Assembly: GCF_001613005.1 (NCBI RefSeq) | Contig: NZ_BDBN01000073.1 | Span: forward strand, 1 to 54,468 | Reading direction: 5' to 3' | Length of the DNA stretch: 54,468 bases | Source: Nocardia nova NBRC 15556 | Lineage (GTDB): Bacteria > Actinomycetota > Actinomycetes > Mycobacteriales > Mycobacteriaceae | Shown: one piece after another, positions 15,475 through 24,428 of the stretch | Layout of the letters: the number at the start of each line of letters is the position of its first letter | Numbering within the stretch: position 1 is the stretch's first letter | Position numbers and translations under genes: made by a program | Notes under the pieces: model-generated | Database searches by the model: none | Told to the model about the DNA's origin: nothing | The model's input: only the letters and a program-made list of their open reading frames with translations

Positions 15475-17232
15475 ATGGGGTTCGTCCAGCCGGAACTGCC
15501 GGTCGTCGATCAACAGCAGTGGGAGAACAGCGGCCGCAGTGAGCGCATCCGGCTCATGGCGCGGCACTGGGCCGAGGTCGGCTTCGGCACACCGGTGGTG
15601 CTGCATCTGTTCTACGTCGTCAAGATCTGCCTCTACATCCTCGGTGGCTGGCTGTTCGCGCTGAGCACCAGCGGCATCGACGGATTCACCGATGTGGGCA
15701 GCTGGTGGTCGGAACCGATCGTGTTCGAAAAAGCCGTGCTCTACACGATGCTGTTCGAGGTGATCGGGCTCGGCTGCGGATTCGGGCCGCTCAACAACCG
15801 CTACTTCCCGCCGATGGGATCGATCCTGTACTGGCTGCGGCCCGGAACGATCCGGCTCCCACCGTGGCCGCGCGTGGTCCCGCTCACCCGCGGCACCGCC
15901 CGCACCCCGGTCGACGCCGCGCTCTACGCGCTGCTGCTGGTGGTGCTGCTGTGGGCGCTGCTGTCCGACGGCACCGGCCCGATCCCCGCCCTCGACACCA
16001 CCGTCGGACTGTTGCCGGCCTGGCAGGTCGGCCTCGTCGTCGCCGTGCTGGCGGTGCTGGGACTGCGCGACAAGGTGATCTTCCTGGCCGCGCGCGGCGA
16101 GGTCTACGGCTCGCTGGCGGTGGCGTTCCTGTTCGGCGGCGCCGATGCGATCCTGGCCGCCAAACTCGTCTTCGTCGTCATCTGGATGGGTGCGGCGACC
16201 TCGAAACTGAACCGGCACTTCCCGTTCGTGGTCTCGACCATGATGTCCAACAGCCCGATCGTGCGTCCGCGATGGCTGAAGCGCCGCTTCTTCGCCGACT
16301 TCCCCGACGACCTGCGGCCCGGCTGGTTGTCGCGATTCGTCGCCCACAGCGGCACCGCGGTCGAGATGTGCGCGCCGATCGTGCTGTTCTTCTCCCACGG
16401 CGGCCGGCCCACCGCGGTGGCGGCGGTGATCCTGCTGTGCTTCCACCTGGCGATCCTGACCGCCATCCCGATGGGCGTCCCGCTCGAGTGGAACGTGTTC
16501 ATGATGTTCGGGCTCGGGGTGCTGTTCGTCGCCCACGCCGACATCGGCTTCGCCGACGCCACGCATCCCTGGCTGCCGGTGCTGCTGTTCGCGGTCCTCG
16601 TCGCGATCGTGATCACCGGAAACCTGCTGCCCTCCCGGATCTCGTTCCTGCCCGGGATGCGCTACTACGCCGGCAACTGGGACACCACGGTGTGGTGCGT
16701 CAAACCCTCGGCGGCGCAGAAGATCGACCGCAACATCGTCGCGATCGCGAGCATGCCGCAGGCGCAGATGGAGCGCTACTACGGCAAGGACCGGGCCCAG
16801 ATCCCGCTGTATCTGGGCTACGCCTTCCGCGCCATGAACACCCACGGCCGCGCCCTGTTCACCCTCGTGCACCGCGCCATGCCCGCCGGCCGCGAGGACG
16901 AATACACCATCACCGACGGTGAACGCATCTGCAGCACCGCCATCGGCTGGAACTTCGGCGACGGGCACATGCACAACGAACAACTCATCGCCGCCCTGCA
17001 GCAACGCTGCCACTTCGAACCCGGCGAAGTGCGGGTCGTGCTGCTCGACGCCCAGCCCATCCACACCCAGGTCCAGGCCTACCGCCTCGTCGACGCCGCC
17101 ACCGGCGAATTCGAAAGGGGCACAGTCCGAGTCGCCGACATGGTGGAAAGCCAGCCGTGGGCCGACAACCTCCCGGTCCACGTCACCAGCACCGCGGGCC
17201 CGGCCGTCACGGATTCGCACCCAGCTCCCTGA
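15475..17232 (+). CDS. DUF3556 transmembrane protein
   Basis: A 585-residue membrane protein with about ten hydrophobic segments spread over residues 45-385, for example VVLHLFYVVKICLYILGGWL and a repeated ALLLVVLLWALL-type helix, followed by a soluble C-terminal region of about 180 residues (AMNTHGRALFTLVHRAMPAG, GWNFGDGHMHNEQL). It matches actinobacterial DUF3556 proteins, of unknown function, found in mycobacteria and nocardiae. A HTTM-like pattern (HFPFVVSTMMSN) is seen in the middle. ATG 15475 follows GGAGAG closely. It starts 30 bp after the KstR-boxed thiolase-like gene and should share its transcript, which hints at a role in lipid or sterol metabolism. Confidence 0.85.
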   Translation: MGFVQPELPVVDQQQWENSGRSERIRLMARHWAEVGFGTPVVLHLFYVVKICLYILGGWLFALSTSGIDGFTDVGSWWSEPIVFEKAVLYTMLFEVIGLGCGFGPLNNRYFPPMGSILYWLRPGTIRLPPWPRVVPLTRGTARTPVDAALYALLLVVLLWALLSDGTGPIPALDTTVGLLPAWQVGLVVAVLAVLGLRDKVIFLAARGEVYGSLAVAFLFGGADAILAAKLVFVVIWMGAATSKLNRHFPFVVSTMMSNSPIVRPRWLKRRFFADFPDDLRPGWLSRFVAHSGTAVEMCAPIVLFFSHGGRPTAVAAVILLCFHLAILTAIPMGVPLEWNVFMMFGLGVLFVAHADIGFADATHPWLPVLLFAVLVAIVITGNLLPSRISFLPGMRYYAGNWDTTVWCVKPSAAQKIDRNIVAIASMPQAQMERYYGKDRAQIPLYLGYAFRAMNTHGRALFTLVHRAMPAGREDEYTITDGERICSTAIGWNFGDGHMHNEQLIAALQQRCHFEPGEVRVVLLDAQPIHTQVQAYRLVDAATGEFERGTVRVADMVESQPWADNLPVHVTSTAGPAVTDSHPAP

Positions 17233-17261
17233 CGACCTCCTCGGCGACGGATCGATCGGCA

Positions 17262-19559
17262 TCAGAACGTCGGAATGGCTTTGGACGGAGTCAGTTTGCT
17301 GGTCCCCAGCCAGTACTCGGGCAAGGCCATCTTCCGCAGAATCTCCGACGCGGCCGGCAGATCCTCCGCCTGTGCGGCCGCGAGATAGCTGCGGCTGAGA
17401 TGCACATTGATGAAGCGGTTCATCAATGCCGCGCGCTCGGGTTCGACGGTGCCGGTGATTCCGGGCAGCGTGGTCGCCGAACCGGTGGCGACCTGGTTGA
17501 TTCGTTCGATCACCGGCTTGCTCGGGTTGGCGAAGTAGGCGCGCAACAACGCCTGCTCCTCGGCGTCGAAACTGCTGAACCGCAACTGCGGGTCGGCGAA
17601 CCGGCGGTTGGCCAGCCGGTGGGCCGTGCGTTGGAACAACGCCACGTTCGCCGGTGTGCGCCCGAGTTTGAGGACGTTCATCGAGGCGATCGCCTGGCCG
17701 AGATGTTTGTCTCCGTCCCACATGTTGGGGCCCCAGCTGGTGCGGTAGTTGTAGGCGCGAATGGCATCCAGACGCATCTGCTTGTCGGTGAAACCGGCGC
17801 TGGTCAGGGCGGAATCGGCGTCACCGAGGCCGCCGCCGCGGTCGACGACGCGATCCACCGCGACCGCGGCGCCCAGCGGCGTGTGGCCGTATTCGCCGGC
17901 AGCCGAGCGAGCCGAGTCGATGATCTGTTCCCTGGTCCGGTTGTAGTTCAGGATCCAGCCTCGGCGCCCCGACTCCGCGGCGATGCGCATATTGGCTGTC
18001 TCCGCGTCCTGCCGCAGCCGCGAGCGCGAGCTGAGCGGAAAACGCCTGCGCCCCATCATGTATTCGGCCACCGGGTTCGCGTTGACGGTATTGATCGCCG
18101 CCAGCGCGGTGAGCAGCCGCTCCGAACCCGAGGGCGCGCCCGCGGCCGTCGCCGCAGCCGCACCACCGGCACCGGCCTGCCCGCCCGCGAGAACCGAACC
18201 GATCCGCGCCACAGCCTGATTGCCGCGCGCGGCGACGTTCTTGCCCACTCGGCGCAACAACACCACGCCGACGACCATCACCGCACCGCCGACGAAGATC
18301 ACCTCCATCCCCTGGCCGGGGGTCTGCCGGAACAGATCGTCGAGCACCAGCGCGTACACACCGAGATAGATGGTGAACGCGACCATCTTGCCCGCCGAGA
18401 CGAACGCGTCGACCAGATTGCGGACCAGGAAGGTCTGCGTCGGCCCGTAGACGAAACCGCCTGCCGCGAAACCGAATATCGCCATGAACGCGTGATAGAT
18501 CGCCTCGGCCGCCGCCACCACGATCTTGCCCGACAGATACACCCCGAACAGCAGCAGCACCGCCGCGAACAGCAACAGCAGCAGACCGGTGCAGACCTGC
18601 CCGGCATTGGGGTTCTGAGATTTGGTGTAGGCCGCGGTATCGCCGCAGCGCTGCATGCCGCTCGCGACACGGGCGTCACTGCCCGCCGCGACTCCTGCCG
18701 ACCATTCGGCCCGGCACGCCGGTGAGCGATCGACGACATGCCCGAAATTCCAGACCTGCAACGGGTGGCGCACGAAATTGTCGGCCAGCGTGTTCTCCAT
18801 CGTGGCAATCACCGATTGGGGATTCGGATTCGCATCGCCGTTCAGCCCGGCCGCCACCGCGACTCCCACATCGCGGCCCTCGGCGAGCAGCCCGTGGGGC
18901 GACAGCACATCGGCCATCGGATGCGCGAGATAGCCGACCCCGAACAGCGCGACCGCCAGCATCGTCAGCACCTGCAGCGTGGCCTTGCTGAACAGCCCCC
19001 GCAGGACGAACCACGCGACGAAGAACGCGCCGACACTGGCGGCCACCGTCATGACCATCGGGGTGCCGATCTGTCCGGCGAGGGTATCGGCGACCTCGGT
19101 CAGCGGCACCGAGACCAATTGCAGCCAGCGAAAACTGATCGCGTACCCGATCAGCCAGATCGCGGTGACAGCGATCGCCATGAAACCGGCGAACTCCAAA
19201 TCCAGCACCGTCGACAGCGCGGTGTTCCCAGGGTGCAGCAGGCTGCCGTGGTTGGTGGCGAAGACGTAGTCCGAGACCGCTGTTCCGGACGAATCCCGCA
19301 CGTCCATCCAGCCGATCGCATCGATTGTCGAGGCACCCGCGGCGTCGGTCCGCGACTGCGCGGTCGCTACCGCACCCACACCGATCGGCGCGACGAACAG
19401 CAACAGGACCGTCAGCAGCAGCCACGCCGCGACCCGTCGTCCCCGGCTCGCGCCGAGACACCGCTCCCAGCGCCCGGCCACGACTGCGGGCCGCCACCGC
19501 GCCGTATCCCAGAAATCGCCCTCCGCACCGCTTCGCTCCGGAGCCCTGACACTCGTCAC
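17262..19559 (-). CDS. Large VirB6/TrbL-like polytopic membrane protein (orphan)
   Basis: A protein of about 765 residues. One helix near the N-terminus (VAAWLLLTVLLLFVAPIGVG) is followed by an extracytoplasmic loop and about seven further membrane helices up to residue 450, with a Cys-containing loop between (PACRAEW, QRCGDTAAY, VCTGLLLLL). The remaining 300 residues are soluble and helical, with a Gly/Ala-rich linker (AGGQAGAGGAAAATAAG). This layout resembles TrbL/VirB6-type channel proteins of conjugation systems, but no other transfer gene is near. GTG 19559 has a weak GGGA site; a GTG at 19661 would lengthen it by 34 residues. It is convergent with the DUF3556 gene. Function not proven. 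Confidence 0.7.
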   Translation of the reverse strand: MTSVRAPERSGAEGDFWDTARWRPAVVAGRWERCLGASRGRRVAAWLLLTVLLLFVAPIGVGAVATAQSRTDAAGASTIDAIGWMDVRDSSGTAVSDYVFATNHGSLLHPGNTALSTVLDLEFAGFMAIAVTAIWLIGYAISFRWLQLVSVPLTEVADTLAGQIGTPMVMTVAASVGAFFVAWFVLRGLFSKATLQVLTMLAVALFGVGYLAHPMADVLSPHGLLAEGRDVGVAVAAGLNGDANPNPQSVIATMENTLADNFVRHPLQVWNFGHVVDRSPACRAEWSAGVAAGSDARVASGMQRCGDTAAYTKSQNPNAGQVCTGLLLLLFAAVLLLFGVYLSGKIVVAAAEAIYHAFMAIFGFAAGGFVYGPTQTFLVRNLVDAFVSAGKMVAFTIYLGVYALVLDDLFRQTPGQGMEVIFVGGAVMVVGVVLLRRVGKNVAARGNQAVARIGSVLAGGQAGAGGAAAATAAGAPSGSERLLTALAAINTVNANPVAEYMMGRRRFPLSSRSRLRQDAETANMRIAAESGRRGWILNYNRTREQIIDSARSAAGEYGHTPLGAAVAVDRVVDRGGGLGDADSALTSAGFTDKQMRLDAIRAYNYRTSWGPNMWDGDKHLGQAIASMNVLKLGRTPANVALFQRTAHRLANRRFADPQLRFSSFDAEEQALLRAYFANPSKPVIERINQVATGSATTLPGITGTVEPERAALMNRFINVHLSRSYLAAAQAEDLPAASEILRKMALPEYWLGTSKLTPSKAIPTF

Positions 19560-19849
19560 ACCACTATCCCGTCGAAACCGAAACCAGGACCGGCGGAACC
19601 ACGCGCCGGCGCCGCCACATGCCGACAGCGCATCGACGTGCTCGCCGGCGCTGATGATCACCGGGCACTGTACGGCCGGGCGGGAAGGCCGTAACCCGTT
19701 GCGCTCGAGGTGATTCCATCGACCCGCTCGGCGCGGCGACTACTGTGCAGCACCGGCCGCCGGGCCTGCCCGCCGACACCGGGGTGATCACCCGCCTGCG
19801 CCGGAGGTGGTGACGCCTCCGGACCGCCGCCCGGTGGATATGGTGAGTC
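19560..19849. other. Divergent intergenic region with a palindrome and a hairpin
   Basis: No gene is seen in these 290 bp. GGGTGATCACCC (19782-19793) is a perfect 12-bp palindrome. CCGGAGG (19801-19807) pairs with CCTCCGG (19816-19822) as a 7-bp stem with an 8-nt loop, 27 bp before the SMP-30 start. The shorter sequence TGATCACC also occurs near 19655. These may be an operator and a leader hairpin for the SMP-30 gene. Confidence 0.4.
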
Positions 19850-20845
19850 ATGTCTTTCCAGCCGACCCGGTGGACTCCCCCGCCGGCGCCCGCCCGGGCG
19901 CGCGCCCCGCACAGCGATCCGCCCATGCCCGACCTGCGGCTGCTCGAACTGCCCGGGGACGGTCCCGAGGATGTGGTGCTCGCACCCGACGGGCGGGTCG
20001 TCACCGGCATCGCCGACGGCGCCGTCCTCGCGGTCGACCCGGCCACCGGTGCGGTCGAGCAGATCGCCCACACCGGCGGGCGGCCGCTGGGCCTGCACGC
20101 CGAGGCCGACGGATCGCTGCTGATCTGCGACGCCGAGCGCGGACTGCTGCGCCTGGACCGCCCGCACGGCACCGTGGAAACCCTGTGCGACCGGGTCGAC
20201 GGCGTAGCGCTGAATTTCGCCAGCAACGTCGTCGCCGACACCGACGGCACCGTGTACTTCTCCGAATCCAGCCGCCGCTACCCGCTCGACGACTACATGG
20301 GCGACATCCTCGAACACTCCGGCACCGGCCGGCTGTTCCGCCGCGGCCCCGACGGCCGGGTCGAAACCCTGGTCGACGGACTGCAATTCGCCAACGGGAT
20401 CGTCCTGGCTCCCGACCGCTCCTGTGTGCTGGTCGCCGAAACGGGCGGCTACCGCATCGCCCGCCACCACCTCACCGGCCCCCGCGCCGGCGAGACCGAC
20501 CATCTGGTGGAGAACCTGCCCGGCTGCCCGGACAATCTCGGCCTCGGCAGCGACGGCCTCGTCTGGGCCGCGCTCGTCACACCGCGAAACCCGGTGCTGG
20601 ACACGTTGCTTCCGCTGCCCGGTGTGCTGCGCCGTCTCGTGCGCGCCATCCCGCCGGCCCTGCAGCCCAAACCCGCCCGCACCGTCTGGGTACAGGCCTA
20701 CGACTTCGACGGCACCCTCGTCCACGACCTGCAACGCGAACCCGACCGGTACGCGATGGTCACCGGCGTCGCCGAAACCGACGGGACCCTTTACCTGGGC
20801 AGCCTCAGCGAACCGGCGATCGCGGTGGTACGCCTGCCGTCATGA
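19850..20845 (+). CDS. SMP-30/gluconolactonase/strictosidine-synthase-like beta-propeller
   Basis: A 331-residue protein with the repeated blades of the SMP-30/strictosidine synthase superfamily: VVLAPDGRVVTGIADG, LLICDAERGLLRLD, NVVADTDGTVYFSESS, GLQFANGIVLAPDRSCVLVA and NLPGCPDNLGLGSDGLVWAA. The conserved FANG and PGxPDN segments fit the six-bladed lactonase/strictosidine-synthase-like group, which hydrolyses lactones or esters using a bound Ca ion. There is no clear signal peptide; the first 25 residues are proline- and arginine-rich. It is convergent with the kinase gene (37 bp apart). Substrate unknown. Confidence 0.85.
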   Translation: MSFQPTRWTPPPAPARARAPHSDPPMPDLRLLELPGDGPEDVVLAPDGRVVTGIADGAVLAVDPATGAVEQIAHTGGRPLGLHAEADGSLLICDAERGLLRLDRPHGTVETLCDRVDGVALNFASNVVADTDGTVYFSESSRRYPLDDYMGDILEHSGTGRLFRRGPDGRVETLVDGLQFANGIVLAPDRSCVLVAETGGYRIARHHLTGPRAGETDHLVENLPGCPDNLGLGSDGLVWAALVTPRNPVLDTLLPLPGVLRRLVRAIPPALQPKPARTVWVQAYDFDGTLVHDLQREPDRYAMVTGVAETDGTLYLGSLSEPAIAVVRLPS

Positions 20846-20882
20846 GACGGCCGAGGCGACAACCGTTGTGCCGCAGCCGGTT

Positions 20883-22631
20883 TCACTGGCGCCGCAGTGT
20901 TCCCGTGATGGCGCCGATCGGGCCGGTCATCGAATAGGCGACGGTGTGGTCCGGGTTCAGGGTGAGGGTGGAGGACTGGCCGTCGTCCATACAGGTCGCG
21001 CCCGAGACCAAGCGGGCCCGCAGCGTGATCGAGGAATCGCTCGCCGAGGTGAGGGTTTCGGCGCGTCGGCAGGTGAGACCACTGGTCCGGCCGGTATTGC
21101 TCGCCGTACCCAGTTCCGTGCCCACCGCGCCCGCGCGCAGGGTGACGACGATGTCGTAGGTGGCCAGCCCGTCGGTGGCGGTGCCCTTCCAGGTGCCCGC
21201 GTAATCGGCGGGCAGCGCCGCCAACTCGCTTCCCGCGACTGTCGTCTCGGCGGCGGTGGCCTCCGGGGCCGACGTGTCCTCGGTCTCGACCGAGGTTTCG
21301 GTACCGGGAGCAGACGCCGGCCGATCCGATGACGCGCTGCGGAAGGCGAGCGTGGCACTGATCACCGCCGCCGCCACCAACACCACGGCCAGGCATCCGA
21401 TCGTCACCAACCGGCGCCGCGACGAATTGCTGTGTGCGGGAGGGCTTTCAGCGTGTGCGCCGGCCTGGGTGTAGCCGTGGGGATCCCATGGTGCGGACGG
21501 TTGCGACGGCGCGCCGGGCCACGAACCCGTCCGCCCGGGCATACCGGTGTTCGGGAAGTGGCCGGGGGTGAAGGTCGATGACCGGCCCGCATCGCCCGGA
21601 AGCGATCGCCGTACGGTCGGCGGTGACGCCTCGGTCGGCGGCACGGGCGTGTGCGGGTGCCCTACGGCGCCGGAGCCGATCAGCGTGGAGGGAAGGTCGG
21701 GCGCGCTCTGCGGCGTGACCGGCGGAACGTTCGGCACCGGACCGGAATCCAGATCCAGCAGCATCACCGCCTGACGGCTGATCGCCTCCAGGATCGGTCC
21801 CGGCAACCACCCCGACCGGGCGTCACCCAATGCCACACACTGCCTTTCGATTTCGGCGGGCGTCGGGCGATTATCGGGTTGTTTGTCCAGGCATACTCCC
21901 GCGAGCGGACGCAACGCCGCCGGCAGGCCATCCAGGCGCGCCGGTTCCTGCATCACCCGCCACAGCATCGGGATCGAATCACCCGAACCGAACGGCCCAC
22001 TGCCGCTGGCGGCATACACCAGCACCCCGCCGAGGGCGAACACATCGACCGCCGGCCCCACCGGCGCATCACCCGAAATATGTTCCGGCGCCATATAACC
22101 CGGCGAACCGATCACCTTGCCGGTCGTGGTCAGCGTGCCGTCGTCGTCGGCGGCGCGGGCGATACCGAAATCGATCAGCCGCGGCCCGTCGAGAGTCAGC
22201 AGCACATTGGACGGTTTCAGATCGCGGTGCACCACCCCGGCCGCGTGCACATCGGCCAGCGCCCGCGCCAGGCCCGCGGCCAGCGGAACCAGCGCCGATT
22301 CCGGCAACGGCCCGAACGAGTCCACGGCCTCGCGCAACGACAACCCCGCGACGTACCCGGTGGCCAGCCACGGCCGCTCCGCCTCCACATCGGCGTCCAG
22401 CACCGGCACCGCATGCGCGCCCGTCACCCGCCGCGCGGCGGCCACCTCCCGCCGGAACCGGGTGCGGAATTCGGGATCATCCGACAGATCCGGTCGCACC
22501 ACCTTCACCGCGACGGTGCGGCCACCGGCGTTGCGGCCCAGATAGACTCGGCCCATTCCGCCGGAGCCGAGTACCCCGAGCAGACGGTAGGGGCCGATGG
22601 TCGCCGGATCACCGGACTCCAGTGGGAGCAT
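20883..22631 (-). CDS. PknB-type membrane Ser/Thr protein kinase
   Basis: A 582-residue transmembrane kinase. The catalytic domain (about residues 13-265) has the glycine loop LGSGGMGRVYLG, the lysine of VAVKVV, the catalytic loop VHRDLKPSNVLL, the LIDFGIA motif and the activation segment GSPGYMAPEH. A proline/serine-rich juxtamembrane linker follows, then one membrane helix at about 409-431 and an extracellular domain of about 150 residues with a conserved Cys pair (GLTCRRAE, GATCMDD) and terminal GTLRRQ. No PASTA repeats are present. It should autophosphorylate and respond to an unknown outside ligand. The ATG at 22629-22631 begins MLPLESGDP just before the kinase fold. Confidence 0.93.
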   Translation of the reverse strand: MLPLESGDPATIGPYRLLGVLGSGGMGRVYLGRNAGGRTVAVKVVRPDLSDDPEFRTRFRREVAAARRVTGAHAVPVLDADVEAERPWLATGYVAGLSLREAVDSFGPLPESALVPLAAGLARALADVHAAGVVHRDLKPSNVLLTLDGPRLIDFGIARAADDDGTLTTTGKVIGSPGYMAPEHISGDAPVGPAVDVFALGGVLVYAASGSGPFGSGDSIPMLWRVMQEPARLDGLPAALRPLAGVCLDKQPDNRPTPAEIERQCVALGDARSGWLPGPILEAISRQAVMLLDLDSGPVPNVPPVTPQSAPDLPSTLIGSGAVGHPHTPVPPTEASPPTVRRSLPGDAGRSSTFTPGHFPNTGMPGRTGSWPGAPSQPSAPWDPHGYTQAGAHAESPPAHSNSSRRRLVTIGCLAVVLVAAAVISATLAFRSASSDRPASAPGTETSVETEDTSAPEATAAETTVAGSELAALPADYAGTWKGTATDGLATYDIVVTLRAGAVGTELGTASNTGRTSGLTCRRAETLTSASDSSITLRARLVSGATCMDDGQSSTLTLNPDHTVAYSMTGPIGAITGTLRRQ

Positions 22632-22741
22632 CTGGACTCGTCGTTCCTTCCGGGCCGTGCCCTGCCGCGTGCGGGCTCGCTCGATCACACACGAGCGCGG
22701 CATCCGCCGCAAGCGGTGGACCTAGGCAAGCTCCGGAAGCT

Positions 22742-24058
22742 CTAGCTGGGCTGCGGAACCGGTTCCTCGTCGGCCGCGTCGGGAACCTCGGTGCCGGCCA
22801 GCGAGACGCCCGCGGTCTCGCGCAGGAAGAACCAGGCCACCAGGCCGACCAGGCACGCGCCCACCATGTAGTAGGCGGGGAACAGATGCCAGCCGGTGGC
22901 GTCGATGACCGACTCGTTGATCAGCGGTGCGGTACCGCCGAACGCGGCGGTGGAGATGTTGTAGCCCAACGCGAATCCCGCGTACCGCACCTGCGTCGGG
23001 AAGATCGCCGGGAAGGTCGCCGAGATCGTGGACAGCTGGGGAACGTAGAGAAGGCCCAGCACGACGAAGCCGACGATCGCCCACACCGCGCCCTGAGCCA
23101 TCAGCCAGTACATGGGGATGGCCAGGATCGCCAGCCCCACCAGCGACACCAGCCACATCGGCCGCCGACCCACCCGGTCGGAGACCGCACCCGACACCGG
23201 CAGCACCAGCGCCATCACGATCTGGCCGACCAGCACCATCGCCGTGGTCTCGGAATCGCCCATGCCCAGTGTGTTGTGCAGATAGGTCGGCTGATACGCC
23301 AGCAGCGTGTAGTTGACGACGTTGAGTGCGACCACCAGTCCGGCGATGGTCAGCAGTTCGCGGCGGTAGTCGCGCAGCAGCACCCGCAGCCCGCCCTGGG
23401 CCTTCTGATGCTCGGCGACCTCGGTGAACACCGGTGATTCGTCGAGCTTGCTGCGCAGATACCAGCCGATCAGGCCCAGCGGCACCGCCAGCAGGAACGG
23501 AATGCGCCAGCCCCACGATTGCATCGCGTCGTCGGAGAGCAGAACCTGCAGGATCAGTACCACCGTGGAGCCACCGACGAATCCGGACAGGGTGCCGAAT
23601 TCGAGGAAGCTGCCGAGGAATCCGCGGCGGCGCTCATCGGTCGATTCCGCGATGTAGGTGGCCGCGCCACCGTATTCGCCGCCGGTCGAGAATCCCTGCA
23701 CGACGCGCAGCAGGATCAGCAGGATCGGCGCGGCGATACCCACCGCCGAATGGGTGGGCAGGATGCCGATGCAGCCCGTGGCCGCGGCCATCAGCAGGAT
23801 CGTGGTGGCCAGCACCAGTTTGCGGCCGACTCGGTCGCCGAGCGGGCCCCACACCATGCCGCCGATCGGGCGCAGCACGAAGGAGATGGCGAAACCGAGC
23901 AGCGTGCCCAGCGTGCCCAGTGAGCCGGGGAAGAACGCGTCGGTCAGATAGGAGGCGGTGGCCGCGTAGACGCCGTAGTCGTACCACTCGGTGGCGTTGC
24001 CCATGGCCGCGGCGGCCACCGAACGTCGTTGCTGGGCGTGCGGCAGGCTGGTGCTCAC
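22742..24058 (-). CDS. MFS transporter, metabolite:H+ symporter (MHS) type
   Basis: A 438-residue carrier with 12 predicted helices. The start NATEWYDYGVYAATASYL is typical of MHS-family members (ProP, KgtP, ShiA). Family motifs include GPLGDRVGRK between helices 2 and 3, GFSTGGEYGGAATYIAE in helix 4 and SDRVGRRP in the second half. These import small organic acids, osmolytes or dicarboxylates with protons; the exact substrate is not readable. GTG 24056-24058 is preceded by GAGGAGG, an ideal site. It is upstream of the kinase gene on the same strand (110 bp), and divergent from the APC transporter gene. Confidence 0.93.
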   Translation of the reverse strand: MSTSLPHAQQRRSVAAAAMGNATEWYDYGVYAATASYLTDAFFPGSLGTLGTLLGFAISFVLRPIGGMVWGPLGDRVGRKLVLATTILLMAAATGCIGILPTHSAVGIAAPILLILLRVVQGFSTGGEYGGAATYIAESTDERRRGFLGSFLEFGTLSGFVGGSTVVLILQVLLSDDAMQSWGWRIPFLLAVPLGLIGWYLRSKLDESPVFTEVAEHQKAQGGLRVLLRDYRRELLTIAGLVVALNVVNYTLLAYQPTYLHNTLGMGDSETTAMVLVGQIVMALVLPVSGAVSDRVGRRPMWLVSLVGLAILAIPMYWLMAQGAVWAIVGFVVLGLLYVPQLSTISATFPAIFPTQVRYAGFALGYNISTAAFGGTAPLINESVIDATGWHLFPAYYMVGACLVGLVAWFFLRETAGVSLAGTEVPDAADEEPVPQPS

Positions 24059-24428
24059 GCGCGCTCCTCCTCACCTGTTTTCGGTTGCTGCGCGCCCGGC
24101 CGCGATGCCGCGACGTGGGACACGAAACACTCGGGTACCCGGTGGGTGGTCCGGCAAACCGGACGCAGGCAGCGCGGCCGGCTCGGTCGGTGGGATCCAC
24201 CTGCGATGATATCGGGGTGGGTGACTCCGCTCACAGCGCGACGCGGCCGGTGAACGGTAGTCATCGGCCGGGCCTGCGCCGGATTTGCCGGATTGTGTGT
24301 CTGATTTGCCGTTTTGCGCTGCCGCGCACGACATCCGGTATGCGTGGCTGCGGTGGCGGCCCACGTACATTGACCCGGATATCGCTGGACTCCGGGATGC
24401 CCGGACAGATGCTCCCGAGGGGGATCAC
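24059..24428. other. 370-bp divergent intergenic region
   Basis: No coding gene is convincing here. It contains CGGGTACCCG (24132-24141), a perfect 10-bp palindrome, and the hairpin GTCCGG-CAAA-CCGGAC (24149-24164). A possible but weak promoter for the APC gene starts with TTGCGC at 24314-24319. Because the downstream transporter resembles KimA, I looked for a c-di-AMP (ydaO) riboswitch and did not find its conserved blocks. Confidence 0.4.

Noticed and set aside
13774..17721. Very long open frame on the minus strand
   Set aside because: It runs antisense through the amidotransferase, thiolase-like and DUF3556 genes, is rich in Arg, Gly, His and Asp, and has no recognisable domain. It is a high-GC shadow frame.
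22703..22720. Hairpin between the MFS and kinase genes as a terminator
   Set aside because: On the transcribed (minus) strand the stem has an A-C mismatch and a small loop, so it is weak.
24059..24428. Possible c-di-AMP (ydaO) riboswitch before the KimA-like gene
   Set aside because: The conserved sequence blocks of that class could not be found; only a simple palindrome and hairpin are visible.
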